A stretch of 5,695 bases of DNA, from contig JAIRRF010000146.1 of NCBI GenBank assembly GCA_031256115.1, positions 1 to 5,695 on the forward strand, written 5' to 3'. Each line of letters begins with the position of its first letter. Position 1 is the stretch's first letter. The notes beneath the pieces are model-generated. The model did not search any database and was not told the origin of the DNA. It was given only the letters and a program-made list of their open reading frames with translations. The DNA comes from Treponema sp. GTDB taxonomy: Bacteria; Spirochaetota; Spirochaetia; Treponematales; Breznakiellaceae. This document shows positions 1 through 5,695 of the stretch, one piece after another. A program made the position numbers and the translations under genes.

Positions 1-1
1 T

Positions 2-73
2 TTTTTAGCAGGCCCGATAATATATATAGGCACGGATATTCATGGCGCTTTAATGAACAAAGAATGGAACTAA
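2..73 (+). CDS. Possible 3' end of a convergent plus-strand gene, product unknown
   Basis: Two plus-strand frames are open from the left edge. One, read from base 2, stops at TAA 71-73 and gives a tail ending GTDIHGALMNKEWN. The other, read from base 1, stops at 82-84 and uses rare-looking AGG, AGG and AGA codons. The first looks more protein-like by codon choice. The terminator just downstream would suit a gene ending here. The stretch is too short to identify a family, and it could equally be non-coding. Confidence 0.22.
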   Translation, partial: FLAGPIIYIGTDIHGALMNKEWN

Positions 74-82
74 ACAATTATT

Positions 83-118
83 AAAAAAAAAGCTGCCTGT
101 ACAAAAGTACGAGGCAGC
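83..118 (-). terminator. Intrinsic terminator of the sugar ABC transporter operon
   Basis: Read on the minus strand, an inverted repeat has arms GCTGCCT (118-112) and AGGCAGC (98-92). It is extended inward by GTAC/GTAC with a one-base bulge at 111 and closed by a four-base TTTT loop. The stem is followed directly by a run of nine T (91-83). It starts 34 bases past the binding-protein stop codon. On the plus strand the stem is followed only by CCTTTCTC, so use as a two-way terminator for a convergent gene is possible but weaker. Confidence 0.9.
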
Positions 119-152
119 CCTTTCTCAAGCAATCAATCTAAATGTTACAGTT

Positions 153-1094
153 TTAAAGTTTTGCTACATTGGCTCTGGTTCCAACTACACAGCCGGAATC
201 ATCGTCCCTCTTAACAGTTTTGCCGGAGAGTAGTGCTAAGGCAGCATCGATACCTTTACTGCCCATGGCGGAAGGCATTTGAACTATAACGGCAAAGATT
301 GTTCCATCCAAAATCAAAGTTTTGGCTTCGGAGCTTAAGTCCCAGCCTACAATTACGACCTTCCTGCCGGATTGTTTTACCGCAGCGGCAATACCGGTGG
401 TGGATTGTTCATTACAACCATAGAAACCGGCCAGATCGGGGTGGGCCCGCATAAAGTCGGTGGCCTGGTTCATGGCCCTTTCCTTTATACCGTCGGAATA
501 CTGGGTGCCCACTATCTGAATGTTGGGATAGCTGGCGGCTATCCGGGCTTTAAATTCATTTTCCCGGATCATGGTGGTGCCGGCGCCGGCCTGGGCGTTA
601 ACGATGGCTATTTTGCCCTTTCCGCCGATGGCCTTGGCCAGGGTGTCCGCCGCAGTACGGGCTGCTGCACCGTTATCAGTACCAATAAAGGCATCATAGT
701 TGGAACCCGCCGGAAGGGGGGAATCCAAAATAATTACCTTGATACCGGCGGCCCGGGCTTTGTTGATGGACGCAATCAAAGAAGTAGCAAGCTGGGGCGC
801 AACCATGATAACGTCATACTGGGCGGTAATGGCGTTTTCCATGATGTTCATCTGCTGGGCGGTGTCAACCTTGTTAAAGGGAGCCTGCATGGTATAGAAG
901 ATCTTGGCCTTGGCCGCCGCTGCCTGGGCGCCCTGGTTCAGTTTAAGCCAGTGTTGATCCTGGGCGTCCATGGCGATAAACATTACCCTGACAACACTAC
1001 CATCACCGCGTAATTTTGTTGTCGGCTGGGCAAACACCGGTACAGCCATGATCATCATGATCAAGAGGGCTGCAAATACGATTCTTTTCTTCAT
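153..1094 (-). CDS. Periplasmic sugar-binding protein of a ribose/galactose-type (CUT2) ABC importer, RbsB-like
   Basis: This 313-residue protein should bind a sugar in the periplasm and hand it to the permease encoded just upstream. Residues 1-22 form a signal peptide: a basic MKKR start, a hydrophobic core, and VFA before QP as the likely cleavage site. There is no lipobox cysteine. The rest fits the type 1 periplasmic-binding fold (Peripla_BP_4). Recognisable segments are LDSP (123-126), IGTDN (137-141), the R177 region, GCNE (226-229), GWD (250-252) and VQMP (271-274). Aligned by eye with E. coli RbsB from memory, the polar ligand residues D124, R177, N228, D252 and Q272 are kept. The aromatic pair FF is replaced by H48-W49, and the arginine after D124 is S125. 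The exact sugar therefore cannot be named. AGGAGAG (1106-1100) sits five bases before the ATG. It is the last gene of the operon. Confidence 0.93.
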   Translation of the reverse strand: MKKRIVFAALLIMMIMAVPVFAQPTTKLRGDGSVVRVMFIAMDAQDQHWLKLNQGAQAAAAKAKIFYTMQAPFNKVDTAQQMNIMENAITAQYDVIMVAPQLATSLIASINKARAAGIKVIILDSPLPAGSNYDAFIGTDNGAAARTAADTLAKAIGGKGKIAIVNAQAGAGTTMIRENEFKARIAASYPNIQIVGTQYSDGIKERAMNQATDFMRAHPDLAGFYGCNEQSTTGIAAAVKQSGRKVVIVGWDLSSEAKTLILDGTIFAVIVQMPSAMGSKGIDAALALLSGKTVKRDDDSGCVVGTRANVAKL

Positions 1095-1116
1095 CTTTTC
1101 TCTCCTGTTAATAATA

Positions 1117-1153
1117 TTTAAGGCGACTCAACGGACGCCAAAAATGCCTTAAA
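1117..1153 (-). promoter_or_regulatory. Intercistronic stem-loop at the permease stop codon
   Basis: On the minus strand a perfect 8-bp inverted repeat, TTTAAGGC (1153-1146) and GCCTTAAA (1124-1117), encloses a 21-base loop. The 5' arm contains the permease stop codon. The loop holds GGCG (1139-1136), which could pair instead with CGCC (1125-1122), giving a smaller alternative hairpin. No T-run follows, so it is not a standard terminator. It lies between the transport genes and the binding-protein gene. Stem-loops at such places in other operons (malE-malF is the known example) protect or separate mRNA segments. That role is inferred here. Confidence 0.5.
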
Positions 1154-2195
1154 CCTTTTCCCGGTTCCGGACCCGGTCCAGGAATACTGAACCCACAATA
1201 ACGAGCCCTATAACGATTCTCTGTACAAAAGGATTAATACCCATAAGGTTTAAACCGTTACGCAGAATGCCAATAATAAAGGCGCCAATAAAAGTACCAA
1301 TACCTGTACCCTCGCCGCCCATGGTGCTGACACCGCCTATAACCGAGGATGCCACCGCATCCAGTTCATAACCGTCCCCCGCAGTAGGAGCGGCGGAATA
1401 AACCCTGGCTGCCAATAATATTCCTGCCAGGGCTGCAAGGAAACCGGAAAACATATAAACCATCATAATAGTTTTTTTGGTGTTTACCCCGGAAAGCCGG
1501 GCCGCTTCAAAGTTACTGCCTATGGCATAAACATGACGGCCCCACTTGGTCTTTTGAAGTATAAAACTAAAGACAAAAACGGCTATTACCATGAAAACCA
1601 CAATATTGGGAATCTTTGGTATCCCCTCCGGCACTATATGAATTCCTAAATCGGGATCATATACATTCCCAAGACCAAAATTATAACCCGTTCCAATATT
1701 GGTAAAAGACTCCGGTACTCCCGTTATGGGGTAGCCCTGGGTCATAGCCAGGGCCAGGCCCCGTGCTATGGTCATGGTGCCTAGGGTTGCAATAAAGGGG
1801 GGAATCCTTCCAAAGGCTACCATGGCTCCATTGGCTGCCCCGGATGCTACACCGGCCAAGAGTCCCATAAAAATGGCCAAAATAACAGGAAGATTCGGTT
1901 GAATTCCTACAAACTCATCATGGGGCATTATCATTCCTGCCACCATGGCGCAGAGGGCTATGTTGGAACCAATGGAAAGATCGATACCGCCGGTGATCAT
2001 GACATAGGTCTGTCCTATGGCGATAATGGCAATGACCGTAGTCTGTTGGGCCACGGTAAAGAGGTTATCAACATTAAGGAAGTACTTTGAAGAAATGGTA
2101 AAGAAAAGGCTTAACAACAGCAGCCCCATAAGGCAGGACAGGGTCTGCTGCTGAGCTCTTGAAAGATTCAACTTGGGCAAATTAATACCGGGCAT
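1149..2195 (-). CDS. Inner-membrane permease of a CUT2-type sugar ABC importer, RbsC-like
   Basis: This is the membrane channel subunit of the importer, 348 residues from the chosen ATG, in the BPD_transp_2 family (RbsC/XylH/AraH). About ten hydrophobic segments are visible, near residues 19-34, 48-66, 75-90, 102-128, 134-151, 196-213, 242-263, 283-296, 300-318 and 323-339. Family hallmarks are GGIDLSIGS (69-77), the cytoplasmic GRHVYAIG...AARLSG stretch (219-236), AGDGYELDA (272-280) and the GTFIGAFIIGILRNGLNLMG tail (300-319). A polar loop at about 168-197 looks longer than in E. coli RbsC, which would explain the greater length. A TTG codon directly before the ATG could extend the frame by one residue. 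GGAGG (2206-2202) is six bases from the ATG but only three from the TTG, so the ATG is preferred. It starts 15 bases after the ATPase stop, so the two are surely co-transcribed. Confidence 0.95.
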   Translation of the reverse strand: MPGINLPKLNLSRAQQQTLSCLMGLLLLSLFFTISSKYFLNVDNLFTVAQQTTVIAIIAIGQTYVMITGGIDLSIGSNIALCAMVAGMIMPHDEFVGIQPNLPVILAIFMGLLAGVASGAANGAMVAFGRIPPFIATLGTMTIARGLALAMTQGYPITGVPESFTNIGTGYNFGLGNVYDPDLGIHIVPEGIPKIPNIVVFMVIAVFVFSFILQKTKWGRHVYAIGSNFEAARLSGVNTKKTIMMVYMFSGFLAALAGILLAARVYSAAPTAGDGYELDAVASSVIGGVSTMGGEGTGIGTFIGAFIIGILRNGLNLMGINPFVQRIVIGLVIVGSVFLDRVRNREKV

Positions 2196-2201
2196 CAATA
2201 A

Positions 2202-2206
2202 CCTCC
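2202..2206 (-). promoter_or_regulatory. Ribosome binding site that decides the permease start
   Basis: Minus-strand GGAGG lies between the ATPase stop and the permease. The six-base spacer to ATG 2195-2193 is normal, while the three-base spacer to the adjoining TTG at 2198-2196 is too short. This supports the ATG as start. Confidence 0.75.
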
Positions 2207-2210
2207 ATTG

Positions 2211-3707
2211 TTAATACTGTGTCGCATAGTGCAATATTTCTTCCTGATTAGTATCCTTGGTAATAAGTTCTTTGGTAATCCTTCCGTTGCACATAACAAT
2301 AATACGATCCGACATACCCAGTACCTCCGGCAGTTCAGACGAAATAAACATGACCCCGATACCGTTCTTTTTTAAATCATTAATTATATTGTATATTTCG
2401 ATTTTAGCGGCCACATCTATACCCCTGGTTGGCTCGTCAAAAATGACCAGCTGGGCGTTCCGCATAAGCCATTTGCCTACCACCACTTTTTGCTGGTTGC
2501 CCCCGGAAAGGTTCCGCACATACTGGGCTATGCTGGGGGTTTTGATCCGTAGGTTGCTTACCATTTGTTTGGTTTTTTCAGCTTCCACTTGTTTAATAAT
2601 CACCCCAAATTTGGAAATAACATCCAGACTGGGAAGGGTAATATTTTCCGCCAGGGTCATCCTGATACAAAGACCGTCCCGTTTACGGTCCTCCGGGGCG
2701 CAGAAAAGCCCCTTGGCAATGGAGTCCTTGGGGGATTTAATTTTTACCGGTTTTCCGTCCAGGACCACTTCACCGGAGCTCGCCTTATCTGCTCCGGAAA
2801 TAGCCCGGACCGTCTCGGTCCGGCCCGCACCCAAAAGCCCCGCAAAGGCCAGAATTTCTCCCTTATACAGATCAAAGGACACATCCTTGACTCCCACTCC
2901 GTAGTTGGAATTAAGGTTTTTTACTTCCAGTACCTTTTCTCCCCGGGGGCTTTCGATGCGGGGGAATTTTTCCGTTAAAGCCCGGCCCACCATGAGGCTG
3001 ATAATTTCCGGCAGATTGGTATCTGCAAAATTAAGGGTTTTTACATATTTTCCGTCTCTTAGGATCGTAACCCGGTCTACAATGCGGGAAAGTTCTTCCA
3101 ATCTGTGGGAAATGTAAACAATACCCTTGCCTTTTTGTTTTAACAGGGCGATTACCGTAAAAAGGTCCTCTATTTCCTTTTCTGTTAAAGCCGAGGTGGG
3201 CTCGTCCATGATGACAATATTGGCATTCAAGGATAGGGTTTTGCAGATTTCTACCATTTGCTGTTTGGAAATGGGCAATTTATTTGTCGGTGTGGCAGGA
3301 TCGATGTTCAGGTTTAACTGGTTCAGATATTGCCTGGCTTCTTCATTTTGTTTCTTTTTATTAAGAACCCCTGCAGTATTGGTAAATTCCCGGTTAAGAA
3401 AGATATTTTCCGCCACCGTCAGGTGGGGGCACAGGTTTAATTCCTGGTGGATAATGCCGATCCCCATGTGCTGGGCAGAAATGGGGCTTAAGTCGTGGGT
3501 GATTTTTTTTCCGCCAATATAAAGATCCCCCGAATCCCTGGTATAGACCCCGGAGATAATCTTCATCAGGGTGGATTTACCTGCGCCATTTTCCCCTAAT
3601 AAGGCATGGACCTCCCCCTCTTGTAAATCAAACTGTACGTCTTGCAGGGCCATGACACCGGAAAAAGACTTCTTGATATGCTCAGTTCGCAGTAATTCTT
3701 TACTCAT
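2211..3707 (-). CDS. Sugar ABC importer ATPase with two fused nucleotide-binding domains, RbsA/MglA-like
   Basis: This is the cytoplasmic energy-coupling subunit of the importer. At 498 residues it has the usual length of the RbsA/MglA/AraG family, in which two ATPase domains are fused. Domain 1 has Walker A GENGAGKST (38-46), Q-loop Q88, a reduced signature PISKQQ (145-150), Walker B VIMDEPTSAL (165-174) and H-loop H201. Domain 2 has the degenerate Walker A GLLGAGRTE (290-298), a full LSGGNQQ signature (400-406), Walker B VIFDEPTRGID (421-431), and SSELPE (456-461) where the H-loop histidine would be. This asymmetry is normal for the family. It leaves the composite site made by the domain 1 Walker A and the domain 2 signature as the competent one. 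AGGAG (3716-3712) precedes ATG by four bases. It is the first gene of the operon and lies directly behind a promoter and a LacI-type operator. The sugar transported is not determined by this subunit's sequence. Confidence 0.97.
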   Translation of the reverse strand: MSKELLRTEHIKKSFSGVMALQDVQFDLQEGEVHALLGENGAGKSTLMKIISGVYTRDSGDLYIGGKKITHDLSPISAQHMGIGIIHQELNLCPHLTVAENIFLNREFTNTAGVLNKKKQNEEARQYLNQLNLNIDPATPTNKLPISKQQMVEICKTLSLNANIVIMDEPTSALTEKEIEDLFTVIALLKQKGKGIVYISHRLEELSRIVDRVTILRDGKYVKTLNFADTNLPEIISLMVGRALTEKFPRIESPRGEKVLEVKNLNSNYGVGVKDVSFDLYKGEILAFAGLLGAGRTETVRAISGADKASSGEVVLDGKPVKIKSPKDSIAKGLFCAPEDRKRDGLCIRMTLAENITLPSLDVISKFGVIIKQVEAEKTKQMVSNLRIKTPSIAQYVRNLSGGNQQKVVVGKWLMRNAQLVIFDEPTRGIDVAAKIEIYNIINDLKKNGIGVMFISSELPEVLGMSDRIIVMCNGRITKELITKDTNQEEILHYATQY

Positions 3708-3721
3708 ACCGCTCCTGTTTT

Positions 3722-3737
3722 ATGAAACCGCTTTCAT
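3722..3737. promoter_or_regulatory. LacI-family repressor operator of the transporter operon
   Basis: ATGAAACCGCTTTCAT is an inverted repeat with perfect ATGAAA/TTTCAT arms around a central CG. It fits the general LacI/GalR-family operator pattern TGAAANCGNTTTCA at every fixed position. It lies 15 bases before the ATPase start codon and downstream of the predicted -10 box, where a bound repressor would block transcription. The binding protein is presumably a sugar-specific LacI-type regulator encoded elsewhere. A CcpA-like global regulator would fit the pattern too, but such regulators are not expected in spirochaetes. Confidence 0.75.
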
Positions 3738-3769
3738 TTCATTCTACACCAATTTTAAACTAGAAATAC

Positions 3770-3798
3770 AATCTATTCGCTTTATTAAAATATGTCAA
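3770..3798 (-). promoter_or_regulatory. Sigma-70-type promoter of the sugar ABC operon
   Basis: On the minus strand a perfect -35 box TTGACA (3798-3793) is followed after 17 bases by TAGATT (3775-3770), four of six matches to TATAAT. Transcription would start near 3763, leaving a leader of about 55 bases that contains the LacI-type operator. A second possible -10 box, TAGAAT (3746-3741), has a poorer partner, TTGTAT, at 19-base spacing. If that one were used, the operator would cover the start point. Confidence 0.65.
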
Positions 3799-3899
3799 GT
3801 AATTTCTTACCTTTTGTCTACCATGTCGACAACATATTACCGCCGGTCTTAACATCAGCAGCCGTACAGCGGGAAATATCCTTTCCTGCGTGTATGATA

Positions 3900-4448
3900 T
3901 TACCATTCTCTGGGTTTAAAACCTTCCGGATTACTAATCTTTACCGTATCTCCGGTCTGTTCAATAACAAAAAAACCTGTTTTACGGATATTATCCCGGA
4001 CAGCATTTGCCATTATTGCCCCGGCAATAGCCCCCTGAAACCTGCGCTTATCATGGCGGGCATCCGCCCGCCGCCGCAGAATCTCTATCCGTTTTATATG
4101 TTCTTTCACATCTCTTTGTGCAGGTTTTGCTTTTACCTCTACTACCATAACGATTTCGCCGTTTTCCAGCAGCAGATCTACCTCTGTATTACTTTTTCCC
4201 AAGGGATCGTTAATCTCATGGTTTTGGGAAATCTGTTCAAAAGTAAAACCCAGGTCCTTAAACTTTTCCTTAATGCTTGGAGCAACCAGATGTTCCGCCA
4301 GTTCGCCAAAGCGATTACCCAGTTCACCGATTCTTTTGTCTGTTTCTTTCATCCTCCGGTCTGTTTCCTGGAACTTCCGGTCTGTTTCCTGGAACATGGT
4401 CCAGACTTTTTCAAAAGTCAGCACTTCAGCGTTTTCAGTTGCAGGCAC
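3900..4448 (-). CDS. Coiled-coil plus PD-(D/E)XK nuclease-like protein, DUF3782-type
   Basis: This 182-residue, highly charged protein has no signal peptide or membrane segment and is probably cytoplasmic. Residues 19-53 are a run of exact heptads (FQETDRK, FQETDRR, MKETDKR, IGELGNR, FGELAEH), predicting a coiled coil. After a linker, residues 88-108 read TEVDLLLENGEIVMVVEVKAK: the D91 strand followed by E104-V-K106 is the classic active-site layout of the PD-(D/E)XK nuclease fold. The basic region around 119-137 could contact nucleic acid. Proteins of this build (DUF3782 and relatives) are common in spirochaetes and cyanobacteria and mostly lack a proven function; the family name is from memory. 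The start is GTG, chosen because AGGAGGG (4462-4456) lies seven bases upstream. It is codirectional with the sugar operon but separated by 192 bases and that operon's own promoter, so a functional link is not evident. Confidence 0.8.
   Translation of the reverse strand: MPATENAEVLTFEKVWTMFQETDRKFQETDRRMKETDKRIGELGNRFGELAEHLVAPSIKEKFKDLGFTFEQISQNHEINDPLGKSNTEVDLLLENGEIVMVVEVKAKPAQRDVKEHIKRIEILRRRADARHDKRRFQGAIAGAIMANAVRDNIRKTGFFVIEQTGDTVKISNPEGFKPREW
4355..4395 (-). repeat. 21-bp tandem repeat encoding duplicated heptads
   Basis: The 20-base word at 4355-4374 recurs exactly at 4376-4395, an offset of 21 bases, and a more diverged relative lies at about 4334-4353. Each copy encodes one heptad of the FQETDR(K/R) type. 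Because the period is seven codons, gain or loss of copies would lengthen or shorten the coiled coil without breaking the frame. Confidence 0.85.
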
Positions 4449-4455
4449 CTATTTA

Positions 4456-4462
4456 CCCTCCT
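4456..4462 (-). promoter_or_regulatory. Strong ribosome binding site supporting a GTG start
   Basis: Minus-strand AGGAGGG, a near-perfect Shine-Dalgarno sequence, stands seven bases before GTG 4448-4446. The next in-frame ATG, at codon 18, has no comparable site. The GTG is therefore the likely start of the nuclease-like protein. Confidence 0.75.
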
Positions 4463-4560
4463 GTTCAGTATACTATAAGTCAAAAGGATTGATAGTGCTT
4501 GTATAAACCCCCGAAATTTGGACAAACTCTCATTCATTTCCGTAAATGGTTCTGGCATTT

Positions 4561-4690
4561 GCCCGTGATCGCAGGACGTATCAGCCCGTGATCGCAGGAC
4601 GTATCAGCCCGTGATCGCGGGACGTACCAGCCCGTGATCGCGGGACGTACCAGCCCGTGATCGCGGGACGTATCAGCCCGTGATCGCGGG
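4561..4690. repeat. Tandem array of 23-bp repeats, five full units and one partial
   Basis: Full units lie at 4561-4583, 4584-4606, 4607-4629, 4630-4652 and 4653-4675, and a 15-base partial unit at 4676-4690. Each unit begins GCCCGTGATCGC. Only two positions vary: base 13 is A in units 1-2 and G in units 3-6, and base 21 is T in units 1, 2 and 5 but C in units 3-4. In G-type units, bases 2-15 (CCCGTGATCGCGGG) form a near-palindrome centred on GATC with one G-T pair. Units 1-2 break one further pair. There are no unique spacers, so this is not a CRISPR array. Its function is unknown; options include a replication-slippage minisatellite, a protein-binding array or a dispersed genomic repeat. 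Confidence 0.95.
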
Positions 4691-4779
4691 GAAAACAGCA
4701 CCCTCCCATTAACCAGCATTAATACGGAAGATACCATTCTTGTGGCGGTGGGGGTTGAGTTCCCTGATCAGTACATTTC

Positions 4780-4814
4780 GGCGTGCGTAAATAAAAGTGA
4801 CGCCAAAAAGCGTC
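4780..4814. repeat. Overlapping small inverted repeats
   Basis: GACGC (4799-4803) pairs with GCGTC (4810-4814) across a CAAAAA loop. Alternatively GGCGT (4780-4784) pairs with ACGCC (4800-4804). The two stems share bases and exclude each other. They lie upstream of the predicted gap promoter, so they are not expected in the gap mRNA, and with five base pairs each they are weak. Confidence 0.35.
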
Positions 4815-4874
4815 CGTTAGGAAAAGACACGACCGGCATGGACTGAGCGGGGAACTAAACCCCTACAGGCATAA

Positions 4875-5695
<821 letters not shown>

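Noticed and set aside
372..1013. Long plus-strand frame of 213 codons opposite the binding-protein gene
   Set aside because: It is antisense to a well-supported gene with clear family motifs; its composition is a shadow of that coding frame and it has no promoter.
3814..3832. Inverted repeat TTGTC/GACAA containing TGTCGACA, upstream of the operon promoter, as an activator site
   Set aside because: The arms are only five bases with a nine-base spacer and match no site pattern I recognise.
3869..3889. Stem-loop just after the nuclease-like gene as a terminator
   Set aside because: On the minus strand the 8-bp stem GCAGGAAA/TTTCCCGC has an A-C mismatch and no T-run follows, so it is not a convincing intrinsic terminator; it might be a weak 3' stem.
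3792..4478. Plus-strand frame of 228 codons over the nuclease-like gene
   Set aside because: It is rich in Cys, Phe and His with no recognisable domain. The minus strand carries a strong ribosome binding site and conserved PD-(D/E)XK residues.
4561..4690. CRISPR array
   Set aside because: Units are directly adjacent with no unique spacers, and no cas genes are present.
4534..4737. A 67-codon minus-strand reading frame through the tandem array, giving repeated peptides such as RPAITG and SRDHGL
   Set aside because: The 23-bp period is not a multiple of three, so the same DNA is read in rotating frames. The peptide is a by-product of the repeat, and there is no good ribosome binding site.
4849..4863. 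GGGG/CCCC inverted repeat before gap as a terminator or regulatory hairpin
   Set aside because: The stem is only four base pairs, no T-run follows, and it lies upstream of the predicted promoter.

Overview
The window looks like ordinary bacterial chromosome, most likely from a treponeme-type spirochaete. The best clue is the partial GAPDH at the right edge. By eye it is of the type shared by spirochaetes and the glycosomal enzymes of kinetoplastids. Base composition is near 50% GC, which would suit the termite-gut Treponema lineage better than the host-restricted pathogens. That assignment is inference from recalled sequences, not from a search.

Layout. Positions 1-82 may hold the 3' end of a plus-strand gene that converges on the genes to its right. 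A strong intrinsic terminator (83-118) closes a three-gene minus-strand operon: ATPase (2211-3707), permease (1149-2195) and periplasmic binding protein (153-1094). The order and families match the E. coli rbsA-rbsC-rbsB block, so this is a carbohydrate ABC importer of the ribose/galactose class (CUT2). The binding protein keeps the polar sugar-binding residues of RbsB, but the stacking residues are changed, so ribose should not be assumed. Ahead of the ATPase is a promoter with a perfect TTGACA box and, between it and the start codon, a perfect 16-bp LacI-type operator palindrome. No regulator gene lies in the window.

Upstream of the operon, on the same strand but apparently separate, is a small GTG-initiated gene (3900-4448). 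Its product has a heptad coiled coil followed by a PD-(D/E)XK-type nuclease core. Then comes a gene-free region of 492 bases (4449-4940). It holds an array of five and a half 23-bp tandem repeats (4561-4690), some small inverted repeats, and a promoter for the divergent GAPDH gene (4941 to the window end, incomplete).

How the genes work together: the importer brings a sugar into the cell under likely LacI-family control, and GAPDH is the glycolytic enzyme that would act on carbon from it. The nuclease-like gene and the repeat array have no evident link to sugar metabolism. I do not see a clearly novel multi-gene system. The least explained items are the 23-bp array, the nuclease-like gene beside it, and an intercistronic stem-loop at the permease stop codon that shares short words with a second hairpin upstream of gap.
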